NCBI GenBank assembly: GCA_025361625.1
Contig: JANYKL010000145.1
Coordinates: 1-64,000, forward strand
Direction: 5' to 3'
Source of the DNA: Acidobacteriaceae bacterium
GTDB lineage: Bacteria; Acidobacteriota; Terriglobia; Terriglobales; Acidobacteriaceae
DNA length: 64,000 nucleotides
The notes beneath the pieces were generated by a model. That model ran no database searches. It was not told where the DNA came from and was given only the letters and a program-made list of their open reading frames with translations. Below, piece by piece: positions 27,029 through 36,281 of this stretch. Both the position numbers and the translations under genes were made by a program. Each line of letters begins with the position of its first letter. Position 1 is the stretch's first letter.

Positions 27029-27527
27029 GAATATTGCTCCTCAAAAGCTGGATGTGACCATCCGCATCAATGGGAAGACTTACGCGCGAAAGATCGAGCC
27101 ACGTACGCTCCTCGTCGAATTTCTGCGCGAAGCCTGCGATCTGACCGGCACGCATGTTGGCTGCGATACCACTTACTGCGGTGCATGCACCGTGCTGATG
27201 AATAATCTGGCAGTCAAGTCATGCACGGTTTTCGCCGTGCAGGCTGACGGAGCGGACATCATTACCGTTGAGGGCCTGGAGAAAAATGGGAAGCTTCACC
27301 CTATTCAAAAGGCCTTCGGCGATTCCTATGGATTACAGTGCGGATACTGCACCCCCGGACTCATGCTTGCAACCCACCAACTACTGGCGGAAAATCCGGA
27401 GCCCGATGAAAAACAGATTCGCAAAGCCATTGCCGGTAACACCTGCCGCTGCACTGGCTACGTAAATGTCTTCAAAGCCATCGAATTAGCAGGTCGCAAT
27501 ATGAAGGGGGCGTCCGTTGGCGATTAA
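27021..27527 (+). CDS. Molybdenum hydroxylase [2Fe-2S] subunit (CoxS-like)
   Basis: Small electron-transfer subunit with two [2Fe-2S] clusters. The N-terminal ferredoxin fold supplies Cys48, Cys53, Cys56 and Cys68. The helical C-terminal domain supplies Cys107, Cys110, Cys142 and Cys144 in QCGYCTPG and CRCTGY. The frame opens earlier but the ATG at 27021 gives the usual 168-residue length. It overlaps the FAD-subunit gene before it and the CoxG-like gene after it, arguing for one polycistronic message. Confidence 0.94.
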   Translation: MPENIAPQKLDVTIRINGKTYARKIEPRTLLVEFLREACDLTGTHVGCDTTYCGACTVLMNNLAVKSCTVFAVQADGADIITVEGLEKNGKLHPIQKAFGDSYGLQCGYCTPGLMLATHQLLAENPEPDEKQIRKAIAGNTCRCTGYVNVFKAIELAGRNMKGASVGD

Positions 27528-27957
27528 GTTCGCGGGGGAGTTCGAGGTCAAGAAGAAGCCGGAAGAAGTTTACGATTTCCTCACCGATCCTAAGCGATTC
27601 GCTTCTCTGCTTCCCGACTTTCAAGGCCTTACCATCCAGGACGCGACTCATTTTACGATTAAGGTGAACGTTGGCATCTCCTACATCAAAGGTAGCGCGG
27701 ACGTGAAGATGGAATTGGCCGAAGCTGACCGTCCGCGGCGCGCGCAATATAAGGGTCAGGGGTCATTAGCCGGCGGAAACGTCACCATGGTCGCCGGATT
27801 TGACCTCTCTCCGACAGAATACGGAACAAGAGTTAAGTGGCAAGGAGACGCGCAAATTTTTGGGCGCCTAGCATCGGTAGCTGGCGGATTGCTTGAGCCA
27901 TTAGGGAAGAAGCAAGTCCAAAAGTTAATTGACGGATTGCAAGCAGCATTGTCATAA
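27517..27957 (+). CDS. CoxG-like SRPBCC protein
   Basis: A 146-residue START/SRPBCC-fold protein of the CoxG family. CoxG anchors CO dehydrogenase to the membrane in Afipia carboxidovorans, and homologues accompany many Mo hydroxylases. Typical motifs are KFAGEFEVKKKPEEVYDFLTDP, the internal MELAEADRPRRAQYKGQG and a late GGLLEPLGKKQV. The TTG start at 27517 has AAGGGGG a few bases upstream and overlaps the preceding stop. Presence here suggests the hydroxylase is membrane-associated, consistent with the membrane protein encoded upstream. Confidence 0.88.
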   Translation: MAIKFAGEFEVKKKPEEVYDFLTDPKRFASLLPDFQGLTIQDATHFTIKVNVGISYIKGSADVKMELAEADRPRRAQYKGQGSLAGGNVTMVAGFDLSPTEYGTRVKWQGDAQIFGRLASVAGGLLEPLGKKQVQKLIDGLQAALS

Positions 27958-28020
27958 CGAGAACAGAGTGTTGGCGAAAGGCGACCACACGGACGATTGT
28001 ATGCAGAGGAAAAAGTTTAG

Positions 28021-30501
28021 GTGGTAGAAGAGAGAAATAACGGCGGTAAGGGCTGGGTGGGAGCATCGCTCCCGCGAAAAGAAGAAGATCGCCTGCTGCG
28101 CGGCCGTGGCAAATTTGCAGAGGATATCAAACTGCGGGAGATGCTTTACCTGCGCTTCGTTCGCTCACCATATGCGCATGCGCGAATCCTGAGCATCGAC
28201 GCCTCCGCGGCAGAGGCGCTACCTGGAGTCGCCTGTGTAATTACCGGCAAAGAAATCGCGGCAGAGACTCAACCGTTCATAGAAATTGGACCCGACCACG
28301 CCCAAAAAATTCGCGACTTCCCAATGGCGGTCGATAAGGCGATCTATCAGGGTGAGCCGGTTGCCGCTGTCGTAGCCGAATCTCCAGGAATTGCGGAAGA
28401 TGCGGCTGAGATGGTGAATGTTGAATACGAGGCGCTCGAGCCAGTCGTTGAAGCCGAAGAAGCACTGACCGACCGCAGCGTTCTTCACGAGGCCGCCGGT
28501 ACGAACCGGGTATGGAACGGAGTCTGGGAGTACGGCGATGTGGAGCAAGCATTTAAAGATGCGGCTTACGTTGTCAATATCGACCGCCTTCATTTTCATC
28601 GCTTTTCTTCCACGCCGCTCGAAAACAACGTCATCATTGGCGAGTGGAATCCGAAAGATGATCGTATTTATTACGGGTGCAACAATTCTTTCCCATCGTT
28701 TGCCATCCAGTTCCTGGCCGCTCATCTCAAAGTTCACATCGACAAAATCCGAGTACAAACTTTTGATATAGGTGGGAGTTTTGGCATAAAAATTACGAGC
28801 TACCCGCAGATGGCGGTATGTGCTCTAGCTTCTAAGAAGGCCGGGGGGCGCCCAGTGAAATGGGTTGAAACTCGCTCTGAGCACATGGTTGCGAGCGCCC
28901 ACGGCAATGAGCGCACCTTCCGAAATACGCGGGTCGCCCTCGACAAGAATGGAGTAATCACCGCAATCGACTCCAAACATATCGATGATTGCGGAGCATA
29001 TCCCCGCTATGAACCGCTCGGATGCGTGATCTGGTCGCAGGTGTTTTGCGGTGTTTACCGCTTTAAAAACGCGCGAATCGATTTCTGGCAGGCAGTCACA
29101 AATAAATGTCCCGTAGGCCCCAATCGCGGATACTCGCGCATGCAGCACTTGTGGTTTCTGGAGCGCGTCATCGACATTTGCGCGCATGAGATCGGCATCG
29201 CCGCCGATGAGATTCGGTTGCGAAACTACATTCGACCTGAGGAATTTCCCTACACAACTCCGAACGGATGCGTCTATGACTCGGGAAACTATCCGAAAAT
29301 GCTCGAGGTAGCGAAGGGTTTGATCGGATGGGATGAGTGGAGGAAGAAACAGATTGACGCCCAACACGAGGGGCGCATGATCGGAATCGGTATCGGAACC
29401 ACCCTGGATTCCGGAACTAATAACTTTGGCCAGTCGCAGATCATCAATCCCTATGCCCCGTTTTCGGGCAATTCCCAAGGTGCAAATTGCAAGCTCGATA
29501 TTTATGGAGAGGTGGTTGTGGCAGTCGGTTCTTGTCCACAGGGGCAGGGGCATGAGACGACGGCCGCCCAAGTCGTCGCCGACGTCCTGAATATTCATCC
29601 GGATCTAATCACTGTGAGAACAGGATTCGATACTGAGCGCAACGTTCACACCGGCATGTCCGGAACCTATGCCAGCCAGTTCGCCGTCTCCGGATTGTCG
29701 GCAGTTCACGGCGCGGCGCAAAAGCTTAAAACCGAAATGAAGCGCCTGGCAGCCTTCTTGCTTGAAACAAATGAGGACGAACTCGCATTCGGAGTGGGCG
29801 AACAGGGGCCCGAGATCAAAGCGAATGCCACCGGAAAATCGATTAACTATTGGGGGCTCGCTAACATCGTGAATGTCAACAGCGCCGTGCTTCCTGAAAG
29901 CCTTTACGACGTCACGCTCAATTGCCGCTATGTGTGGAGAGCGCCATTCAAAGTACCGGACACGAAGGCAAAATACGGCAGCCTCACCCTGACCTACGCC
30001 TCGCAACTTCATATCGCAGTCGTCGAAGTCGATCGGGAGACGTTCGTTCCAAAGATTATTGACTATGTAGCGGTTGACGATTGCGGAACCGTAATCAACC
30101 CTCCTATTGTCGAGGGCCAGGTTTATGGCGCAACTGCCCACGGTATCGGCGCCGCTCTCATGGAAACCTGCGTGTATGACGAAGTAGGAAATATGCTGAC
30201 GAGCACCTTCAGCGATTACACTCCGATCACATCGATGAATATTCCTAAAATTAAGTATGGCCACACTTCAACGCCTTCGCCGCACAGCTATAGCGGAGCG
30301 AAGGGAATGGGCGAAGGGGGCGCAGCTCCCATTCATACCATCTCGTCCGCCCTGCAGGATGCGCTCTTCGCGCATGGAATTGTGATCAACGATTCGTTCA
30401 ACAACGCCGACAGCATCTTTCGCGCACTTAAGGCTCACGATGGCGGCCAGCGTGCCGAATTAGTGAAGCTCGAAAGGAAACAGGCTTCATCCGCGAAATG
30501 A
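28021..30501 (+). CDS. Molybdopterin-binding large subunit of a xanthine-oxidase-family hydroxylase
   Basis: Catalytic subunit of 826 residues binding the Mo cofactor. It has the GGSFG loop (DIGGSFGIKI), the PQGQGHETTAAQVVADVL region and the active-site Glu765 in KGMGEGGAAPIHT. The loop that classifies CO dehydrogenases reads GPNRGYSR at residues 366-373. Form I uses AYxCSFR and form II AYRGAGR, so this is neither and CO is unlikely to be the substrate. A hydroxylation at an aromatic or heterocyclic carbon is the family's usual reaction. The GTG start follows GAGGAAAAAG; the stop overlaps the next gene by 4 bases. Confidence 0.92.
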   Translation: MVEERNNGGKGWVGASLPRKEEDRLLRGRGKFAEDIKLREMLYLRFVRSPYAHARILSIDASAAEALPGVACVITGKEIAAETQPFIEIGPDHAQKIRDFPMAVDKAIYQGEPVAAVVAESPGIAEDAAEMVNVEYEALEPVVEAEEALTDRSVLHEAAGTNRVWNGVWEYGDVEQAFKDAAYVVNIDRLHFHRFSSTPLENNVIIGEWNPKDDRIYYGCNNSFPSFAIQFLAAHLKVHIDKIRVQTFDIGGSFGIKITSYPQMAVCALASKKAGGRPVKWVETRSEHMVASAHGNERTFRNTRVALDKNGVITAIDSKHIDDCGAYPRYEPLGCVIWSQVFCGVYRFKNARIDFWQAVTNKCPVGPNRGYSRMQHLWFLERVIDICAHEIGIAADEIRLRNYIRPEEFPYTTPNGCVYDSGNYPKMLEVAKGLIGWDEWRKKQIDAQHEGRMIGIGIGTTLDSGTNNFGQSQIINPYAPFSGNSQGANCKLDIYGEVVVAVGSCPQGQGHETTAAQVVADVLNIHPDLITVRTGFDTERNVHTGMSGTYASQFAVSGLSAVHGAAQKLKTEMKRLAAFLLETNEDELAFGVGEQGPEIKANATGKSINYWGLANIVNVNSAVLPESLYDVTLNCRYVWRAPFKVPDTKAKYGSLTLTYASQLHIAVVEVDRETFVPKIIDYVAVDDCGTVINPPIVEGQVYGATAHGIGAALMETCVYDEVGNMLTSTFSDYTPITSMNIPKIKYGHTSTPSPHSYSGAKGMGEGGAAPIHTISSALQDALFAHGIVINDSFNNADSIFRALKAHDGGQRAELVKLERKQASSAK

Positions 30502-31448
30502 AGAGAGTTTGCATTATCGGATGCGGTGCTATCGGCAGCTTGTACGCCGCCCACCTGGCGCGAGTGGCCGAAGTCTGGGCGTTCGTACGGCGCGACGATC
30601 ACGCCGCAAGTCTAAACCGCGACGGATTGACCGTCAGCGGCACACATAGCTTTACCGCCTCTATCCGAGCAACGACGGATCCAAAGACATTGCCCGAGTT
30701 TGACTTCGGCATCGTCGCGACCAAGGCAACGCAGGTCAAACAATCGTTTCAGCCAGTCGCTCACCTCTTCGATAAAGGCGCGGTTCTCTCCGCTCAGAAT
30801 GGCGTCGGCAGTGAGGAGATCATAGCGACAATCACGCGTGGTTACGTCATGCGCGGCACTACTTTTATGAGCGGCACCCGCCACAGTGACACCCATGTTC
30901 AGTATGAGCTCGACACGCCAACCTGGATAGGCCCGTATGAGCCAAGCGGCACGCCTTTTGAAATTGTGAAAGAAGCAGCCCATCTGCTTACTAAATCAGG
31001 GCTGAAAGCCGAACCGCTCGAGGACGCACGTCCCGCGCAATGGTCGAAGCTGATTTTCAATTCGTCAGTCAACAGCGTTTCCGCGCTCACCGGTTTGCCC
31101 CACTCGCCACATTTTTCGGATGAAGCCAAATTTGGCGATCTCGGCCATCTGCTTCACGCCTTGATTGAAGAAGGCAAGCGAGTAGCCGACAAATCTGGCA
31201 TCCGGTTGCAGGATGACCCGTGGACGATGAATTGCCGCGGTGCCATGACCAACCATCCACCGTCGATGCTTCAAGATGTGCGGCATCGGGCCGCCACCGA
31301 GATCGATTTTCTTTCTGGCGCCATCGCTCAAGAGGCGAAGCGAGTTGGGGTAGAGGCGCCGCTACACACTGCGGTCTATCGTTTGATCAAAGGCAAAGAA
31401 GCGGCATGGAGCTATAGCGAGGAAAATAATCCGTTATCTGTTCATTGA
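30498..31448 (+). CDS. Ketopantoate reductase-like NAD(P)-dependent dehydrogenase, copy 1
   Basis: ApbA/PanE-family oxidoreductase of 316 residues. The Rossmann motif IIGCGAIGSLYAAHLA opens the protein; SAQNGVGSEE and the C-terminal-domain pattern WSKLIFNSSVNSVSALTG are typical. The catalytic-lysine position appears kept in WSKLIFN. The ATG overlaps the Mo-subunit stop (ATGA). A close paralogue lies at 35267. In this catabolic setting it more likely reduces or oxidises a 2-oxo/2-hydroxy acid or imino acid intermediate than makes pantoate; that is inference. Confidence 0.85.
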   Translation: MKRVCIIGCGAIGSLYAAHLARVAEVWAFVRRDDHAASLNRDGLTVSGTHSFTASIRATTDPKTLPEFDFGIVATKATQVKQSFQPVAHLFDKGAVLSAQNGVGSEEIIATITRGYVMRGTTFMSGTRHSDTHVQYELDTPTWIGPYEPSGTPFEIVKEAAHLLTKSGLKAEPLEDARPAQWSKLIFNSSVNSVSALTGLPHSPHFSDEAKFGDLGHLLHALIEEGKRVADKSGIRLQDDPWTMNCRGAMTNHPPSMLQDVRHRAATEIDFLSGAIAQEAKRVGVEAPLHTAVYRLIKGKEAAWSYSEENNPLSVH

Positions 31449-31454
31449 GATTTT

Positions 31455-32678
31455 ATGGCTTGGCCGGTAGATAAAATAAAGCTCGATCGCGTGCGCGAGC
31501 TCATGAAGGCGCAGGGTCTCTCGGCGCTCGTGTGTCGCGCGCCCGACAATGTTGTCTATTTATCAAATTATTGGTGCATGAAAGGCTACGACGCGGTGGT
31601 TTTTCCGCAAGAGGGAGAGCCGACTCTGATTGCGCTTGAGCCGCAGCAGGCCGACGCAGAGCGCAATTCGTGGACGAAAGACATTTTATATTTCAAAGGT
31701 TACGACGATCGCGATCCGCGGCCCCCCCAATTCCGCGCGTGGGATCGCGCCTACGAAGTCTTGAAGAGTCGTGGCTTAACCGACAAGATTGCCATAGAAC
31801 TCAATATGGGCACCCAGGCTTCGGACCGAATGGTGGGGGAACCGACGACCTTCATGATGTCGTACTTTGAATCGTTCAAAAAGATTTGCGGCGAGGTGGT
31901 CGACTCCACTCCTTTGCTCAATGAAGCTCGCTCAATCAAAACCGAGCAGGAAATCGAGCGCATGCGCCTGGCAAATGAACTCGCCGCGCTTGCCATGGAT
32001 TACACGCGCGAGCACTTGCGGCCCGGCATGAAAGAGAGCGAAGTGGGCGCCATGTACGAAGGTTTCGTCCACGGTACCGGTGTTGGCTTCAAAGGCAAAG
32101 TGGAAATGGCGCGCGCTTTCACGCTGGTCTGGTCGGGTAAGGGAATTGCGACGTTCACGGCGACCGGCAATCGGCCAATTCAAAAAAACGAGCCAACTTT
32201 ATTCGAGATCTGGATATGCGTCGATGGCTACTGGACCGACCTGACGAAGAACGCATGTCCTGGCGAGTTGACGCCCGAGTATCACAAACTACTTGATCTT
32301 TTGCTAAAGGTTTTTCGTGACGCGGTAGACTTCGCTCGAGATAGTGCAAGCTTTCCGGAATTAGACAAACTCGTTCGCGCTCGTATCGCCGAGGGCGGGT
32401 ATCCGGGACAGCCAACCCATCCCATCTGCCACGGAGTTGGAGCGCGCGCCCACGAATTTCCTTACGCGCACCAGGCGGGTGTCGGAGTAATAAAAAAAGG
32501 AATGGTGCTCGCCATCGAGCCGGGAATTTACTGGCCCGGCGGCGGCGGTCTGCGATTGGAAGACAACTTCTTGATAACTGAAAAAGGAAACGAGAAACTG
32601 TGTACCGACCCAGACGACTTCCGGCTGGCAAAGCGGTCAAGCAAACAAGAGATAAAAGAAATGAAGACTGCGAACTAA
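31455..32678 (+). CDS. M24-family hydrolase (Xaa-Pro peptidase/creatinase fold), copy 1
   Basis: Pita-bread-fold hydrolase of 407 residues with an N-terminal creatinase domain (about 10-160) and a C-terminal M24 domain. Four of the five metal ligands are ordinary: Asp262, His326 (CHGVGARAHEFP), Glu355 (AIEPGIY) and Glu369 (RLEDNF). The first ligand, normally Asp, is replaced by Glu251 (LFEIWICVDGYWTD). It could still bind two metals. Family members include Xaa-Pro dipeptidases, ectoine hydrolase DoeA and creatinase, so a C-N bond in a small molecule is a reasonable target. Confidence 0.85.
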   Translation: MAWPVDKIKLDRVRELMKAQGLSALVCRAPDNVVYLSNYWCMKGYDAVVFPQEGEPTLIALEPQQADAERNSWTKDILYFKGYDDRDPRPPQFRAWDRAYEVLKSRGLTDKIAIELNMGTQASDRMVGEPTTFMMSYFESFKKICGEVVDSTPLLNEARSIKTEQEIERMRLANELAALAMDYTREHLRPGMKESEVGAMYEGFVHGTGVGFKGKVEMARAFTLVWSGKGIATFTATGNRPIQKNEPTLFEIWICVDGYWTDLTKNACPGELTPEYHKLLDLLLKVFRDAVDFARDSASFPELDKLVRARIAEGGYPGQPTHPICHGVGARAHEFPYAHQAGVGVIKKGMVLAIEPGIYWPGGGGLRLEDNFLITEKGNEKLCTDPDDFRLAKRSSKQEIKEMKTAN

Positions 32679-32684
32679 AAGATA

Positions 32685-33959
32685 GTGTCCGCCTCCACCC
32701 CAAACTCGAAGCCTGCGCTAGATCCGAAATTGATCGAGCGAATCGTTGCCGAAGTTCGCGAAGACGAACTCGTCTCCATGTGCGAAGACGTCGTAAACAT
32801 ACCCAGCCCGACAGGCGGCGAACTGCAGATGGCGGAGTACATGCGCTCGGCACTCGAAACAACCGGCCTCGACGTTACATGGCAAGAGATCGAAGAATCG
32901 CGCGCGAACGTGGTTGGCCGACGCCAGGGTGTGGGTGGCGGCAAGAACTTGATGTTCAACGGCCACATGGATACTTCTAACACCGGCGACGAAGACTTTC
33001 TCAGCGGCATCGGGTACAAGCCTCACGCAGTGCTCAAGGATGGCTTCATTTACGGTCTCGGAATTTACAACATGAAAGGCGCGCTCGCCTGCTACACGAG
33101 CGCCGTCAAAGCCTTGCAGCGCGCTGGCATTCAGCTTAAAGGCGATGTGCTGATTGCCGCCGTCTCGGGAGAAATTGAAAAGACGCAGTGGGGAGAATTC
33201 AAAGGCAAAGAGTATCGCGGCTACGGATGCGGCACCCACTATCTCGTCAATCACGGAATCCTTCCCGACCTCTGTATTCTCGGCGAGCCCACCGACATGC
33301 ATGTTGTACTCGAACATTTCGGATCGATGTGGGTGCGCCTCTCTTGTACCGGAATCTATGTTCACACTGCTTTCTGCGAAGGCCGCGAGGAAATGAACTC
33401 CATTCGGCGGATGCTTGAACTTACGCAGCCAATCTTGAAGTGGATCGAAGCGTGGGGAAAAAAGGCCAGCTATGGCGGCAAAAAAGCCATCGTGAACCTG
33501 GGTGGGATTTCCGGCGGACATGCCTGGCGCGCCAGTCGAACTCCCGAAAAAACAAATTTGTTCCTCGATATACGCGTACCGCCTACTATCCCGCTGGCGG
33601 AAGCCCGTCGTGATATTCAAAATCTATTTTTCGGGTTAAAACGCGAACATCCTGACTGGGGGATGGAATTCGAAACCTACGTCTCGGTTCCCGGTGCGCG
33701 CATCAGTGAAGATCACGAACTGATTCGTGCCATCGATCGCAATCACAAGCACGTCACGGGTAAGATTCCCGAGCGCGAGGTTGTGACCTGGTGTTCCGAC
33801 GCGAGTGTGCTCAGCCGCTATGGTGTGGAAACCGTGAACTACGGTCCCTCGAGCGGTCCGCGCGACAAAGATGGCGAGAAAGTTTTGATCAAGACGTTAG
33901 TAGAGATAACAAAGATTTACGCATTGACCGCTGCTGAAATCTGCGGAGTCCATTCGTAG
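32685..33959 (+). CDS. M20-family metallohydrolase with altered active site
   Basis: ArgE/DapE-like protein of 424 residues (GTG start). The first-metal motif NGHMDT (His94, Asp96) is intact and LGEPTD supplies Glu201. The bridging Asp of GxxDMKG is Asn129 here (GIYNMKGA), the catalytic Glu-Glu pair is split as GEIE (163-165), and the C-terminal metal His region reads SGPRDKDGE (391-398) with no His. The dimerisation domain sits around 210-320. It is either a specialised hydrolase with an unusual metal site or a non-hydrolytic relative. It follows the M24 gene by 6 bp. Confidence 0.8.
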   Translation: MSASTPNSKPALDPKLIERIVAEVREDELVSMCEDVVNIPSPTGGELQMAEYMRSALETTGLDVTWQEIEESRANVVGRRQGVGGGKNLMFNGHMDTSNTGDEDFLSGIGYKPHAVLKDGFIYGLGIYNMKGALACYTSAVKALQRAGIQLKGDVLIAAVSGEIEKTQWGEFKGKEYRGYGCGTHYLVNHGILPDLCILGEPTDMHVVLEHFGSMWVRLSCTGIYVHTAFCEGREEMNSIRRMLELTQPILKWIEAWGKKASYGGKKAIVNLGGISGGHAWRASRTPEKTNLFLDIRVPPTIPLAEARRDIQNLFFGLKREHPDWGMEFETYVSVPGARISEDHELIRAIDRNHKHVTGKIPEREVVTWCSDASVLSRYGVETVNYGPSSGPRDKDGEKVLIKTLVEITKIYALTAAEICGVHS

Positions 33960-34047
33960 AAAAGGCGCTTGTCCCTTATTCGTGGGACCCGGTGATGACC
34001 CGTGCCGAGCCATTTCCCCGAAAGAAACCTTTACTGGAGTGAGTTAC

Positions 34048-35196
34048 GTGCCGAGTCAGAAAGAAATCGACCGACGGTTCAAAAACATTCGCACGCGCAT
34101 GCACGCTGCTAAGTTGGACGCCATTATCGTCTGCGGCAATCAATATGCCGGTTTCGAGGGTGCGGTCTTTTATACCTCGGGTTTCGAAATCGTCCATCGC
34201 TATGTCTACGTTGTCATACCGCTAGAGGATGAGCCCACTTTGGTTTTTCCGCGCGAGGCCCGCTGGATCGGCGACAAACAAAAGCCATGGGTGAAGGATC
34301 AGGTTTGGCCTGATGTGCCTGGGCAATGGGTGCGTGATCGCGCTGTCGAACGCAAATGGAAACGCATTGGCACCTTCGGCATGAATTTTGTAATGGCGGT
34401 TCGAGATTATCGCGAACTAGCTCAAGGCTCGTTCGAACTGGTGCCGTTTGATCAGGAATTCGACATGGCGCGCGCCGTTAAGAGCGACGAAGAACTTCTC
34501 GAAGTTCGTGATGCCATGGACATCGTGGTCGATGGATTCTGGGAACTGATTGCCAATTACAAACCGGGCAAAACCGAAGCCGAAATCATGGCGCCGGCAG
34601 TCGAACTTTTTTTCGCTCGGGGAGCCGGTCCGCGCATGATGAATATCTTGCTTTCTGGCGAGCATGGAGAGGCGAATGCCTTCTTTAAAGTGCCAGGCAA
34701 CCGCAAGGTTTCAGGCGATGATCTTTTGCTCTATTCACTTGAGGTGACGGGAGCGGGCGGGTACTGGGTGGAATTTTCTCGAGCGCTGATTCAAGGGAAA
34801 GTGAGTGAGACAACACAACGCATGGCGGATGCGTACCCGCATGCAATGGAGTCGGCGCGCAAGTTAATGCGCCACGGCGAACTTGCCTCCAACGTTCATC
34901 GAACCGTGGCAGATATATTTGCAAAACACGGTTTCGCTCTGGGCCATCTTTCCGGCCACAGCATCGGCATGACGATGCTGGAATATCCTGCGATTGGCGC
35001 GAAAAGTGAAGTGCCCTTGGAAGAGAACATGATCTTCTCCCTGCATCCGCAGGTCGTCGATCAAGAAGGCAAGGTCTGCCTCTACACGCAAGACACGTAT
35101 CGAATCGGCAAGTCTGAAGGAGAATGCCTGGCCGATGTTCCTTGGAAGTTTTACAACGGCGGGGAAACGCGAGAGAGCGTCAAAAACCGAGTCTAG
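34048..35196 (+). CDS. Creatinase-like M24-fold protein lacking metal ligands, copy 2
   Basis: Second pita-bread-fold protein, 382 residues from a GTG at 34048 preceded by TGGAGTGAG; the frame is open to 33982 but without such a site. The fold is clear (GHLSGHSIGMTMLEYP, YKPGKTEAEIMAPAVELF). Of the metal ligands only His304 remains: the Asp pair region reads SLEVTGAGGYWVEF, the second His is Leu311, and the two Glu positions are His333 (SLHPQVV) and Thr347/Gln348. Creatinase is a known metal-free member of this fold, so metal-independent catalysis is likely. Confidence 0.82.
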   Translation: MPSQKEIDRRFKNIRTRMHAAKLDAIIVCGNQYAGFEGAVFYTSGFEIVHRYVYVVIPLEDEPTLVFPREARWIGDKQKPWVKDQVWPDVPGQWVRDRAVERKWKRIGTFGMNFVMAVRDYRELAQGSFELVPFDQEFDMARAVKSDEELLEVRDAMDIVVDGFWELIANYKPGKTEAEIMAPAVELFFARGAGPRMMNILLSGEHGEANAFFKVPGNRKVSGDDLLLYSLEVTGAGGYWVEFSRALIQGKVSETTQRMADAYPHAMESARKLMRHGELASNVHRTVADIFAKHGFALGHLSGHSIGMTMLEYPAIGAKSEVPLEENMIFSLHPQVVDQEGKVCLYTQDTYRIGKSEGECLADVPWKFYNGGETRESVKNRV

Positions 35197-35266
35197 AGAC
35201 GGCGCTTGCGCCTTCCTCACAAGCGCGGAGAACCGCCTCTCTACAGAAAGTGCTGGGGTTTTAATT

Positions 35267-36193
35267 TTGCTTAAAATTTGCATTGTCGGTTGTGGAGCCG
35301 TTGGAAGCCTGTTTGCCGCTCATCTTGCGAAGAAAGGCGAGGTGGAAGTCTGGGCTTACGACGTTTCGAAAGAACATGTCGATGCCATTCAGAAGAATGG
35401 TTTACGAATCTCCGGCGCCGCCGATTTCATCGCAAGACTCAATGCAACCAATGACCCTCTTAAATTGCCACGATGCGATTACGGTATTGTGGCGACCAAA
35501 GCCATCCACACGGCCTCGGCGATTAAGCAGGCCGCCCACGCCTTCGACGGGCAGAGCGCAGTTTGCTCAGTGCAAAACGGAGTGGGCAACGAAGAAATTA
35601 TCGCGGAGCGCGTGAAGCAAGTGATCCGCGGAACTACCTTTCCCGCCGGGCATCCCATCGCTCCCGGTCACATCGGTTTTGATATTAAGGGCGATACGTG
35701 GATAGGTCCTTTTGAAGCCACGGCCACACCGATGTCGAAGGTCGAGGAACTTGCGGGCTTGATCACTCGGTCTGGTATGAACGTGATTCCTCTGGCTGAT
35801 GCACGCGGCGCGCAATGGACCAAGCTGATCTTCAATGCCGCGACCAATCCGGTTGGAGCCCTGACATTATTACATCACGGCGCGGCAACCCGCTTTGCGC
35901 CGACCGGGCAGCTCTTCAATGATCTGATCAGCGAAGGCGAAACGGTTGCACGCAAGTTGGGCATCGAACTGCACGGAGATCCCCGCGCCCTCGTCCAAAA
36001 AGGAGCGAATGCTCCGGGCAAACACCGGGCGTCGATGTTGCAAGACGTTCTCGCGAAGCGCCCAACTGAAGTTGATTTTATGAATGGCGCGATTGTTAAG
36101 TGGGGCAAAATGACCGGAGTGCCGACGCCGCTGAACACGGCGATATGGCAACTCGTAAAGGGATTAGAACAAGGCTGGTCCGATCCCGACTGA
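35267..36193 (+). CDS. Ketopantoate reductase-like NAD(P)-dependent dehydrogenase, copy 2
   Basis: Paralogue of the gene at 30498. It shares GCGAVGSLFAAHLA, SVQNGVGNEE, the strand TWIGPFE and the C-terminal WTKLIFNAATNPVGAL. The frame runs upstream to 35135 within the previous gene, but homology starts at LLKICIVGCGA. A TTG at 35267 with GGGG about 8 bases before gives 308 residues. Having two related reductases in one cluster suggests two successive or stereo-different reductions, or subunits of one enzyme. Confidence 0.85.
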   Translation: MLKICIVGCGAVGSLFAAHLAKKGEVEVWAYDVSKEHVDAIQKNGLRISGAADFIARLNATNDPLKLPRCDYGIVATKAIHTASAIKQAAHAFDGQSAVCSVQNGVGNEEIIAERVKQVIRGTTFPAGHPIAPGHIGFDIKGDTWIGPFEATATPMSKVEELAGLITRSGMNVIPLADARGAQWTKLIFNAATNPVGALTLLHHGAATRFAPTGQLFNDLISEGETVARKLGIELHGDPRALVQKGANAPGKHRASMLQDVLAKRPTEVDFMNGAIVKWGKMTGVPTPLNTAIWQLVKGLEQGWSDPD

Positions 36194-36281
36194 AGCTCGT
36201 GTTACTTCTGAGCGAATAAACAACCTAATTAAAGCAATCGCATACCGGTCCAGATAAGAATCGTATTAGGGAGCCGCCATC

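Noticed and set aside
26135..30501. Aerobic carbon monoxide dehydrogenase (coxMSL)
   Set aside because: The large subunit lacks both the AYxCSFR and the AYRGAGR loop, so a CO dehydrogenase name is not supported; only the family is.
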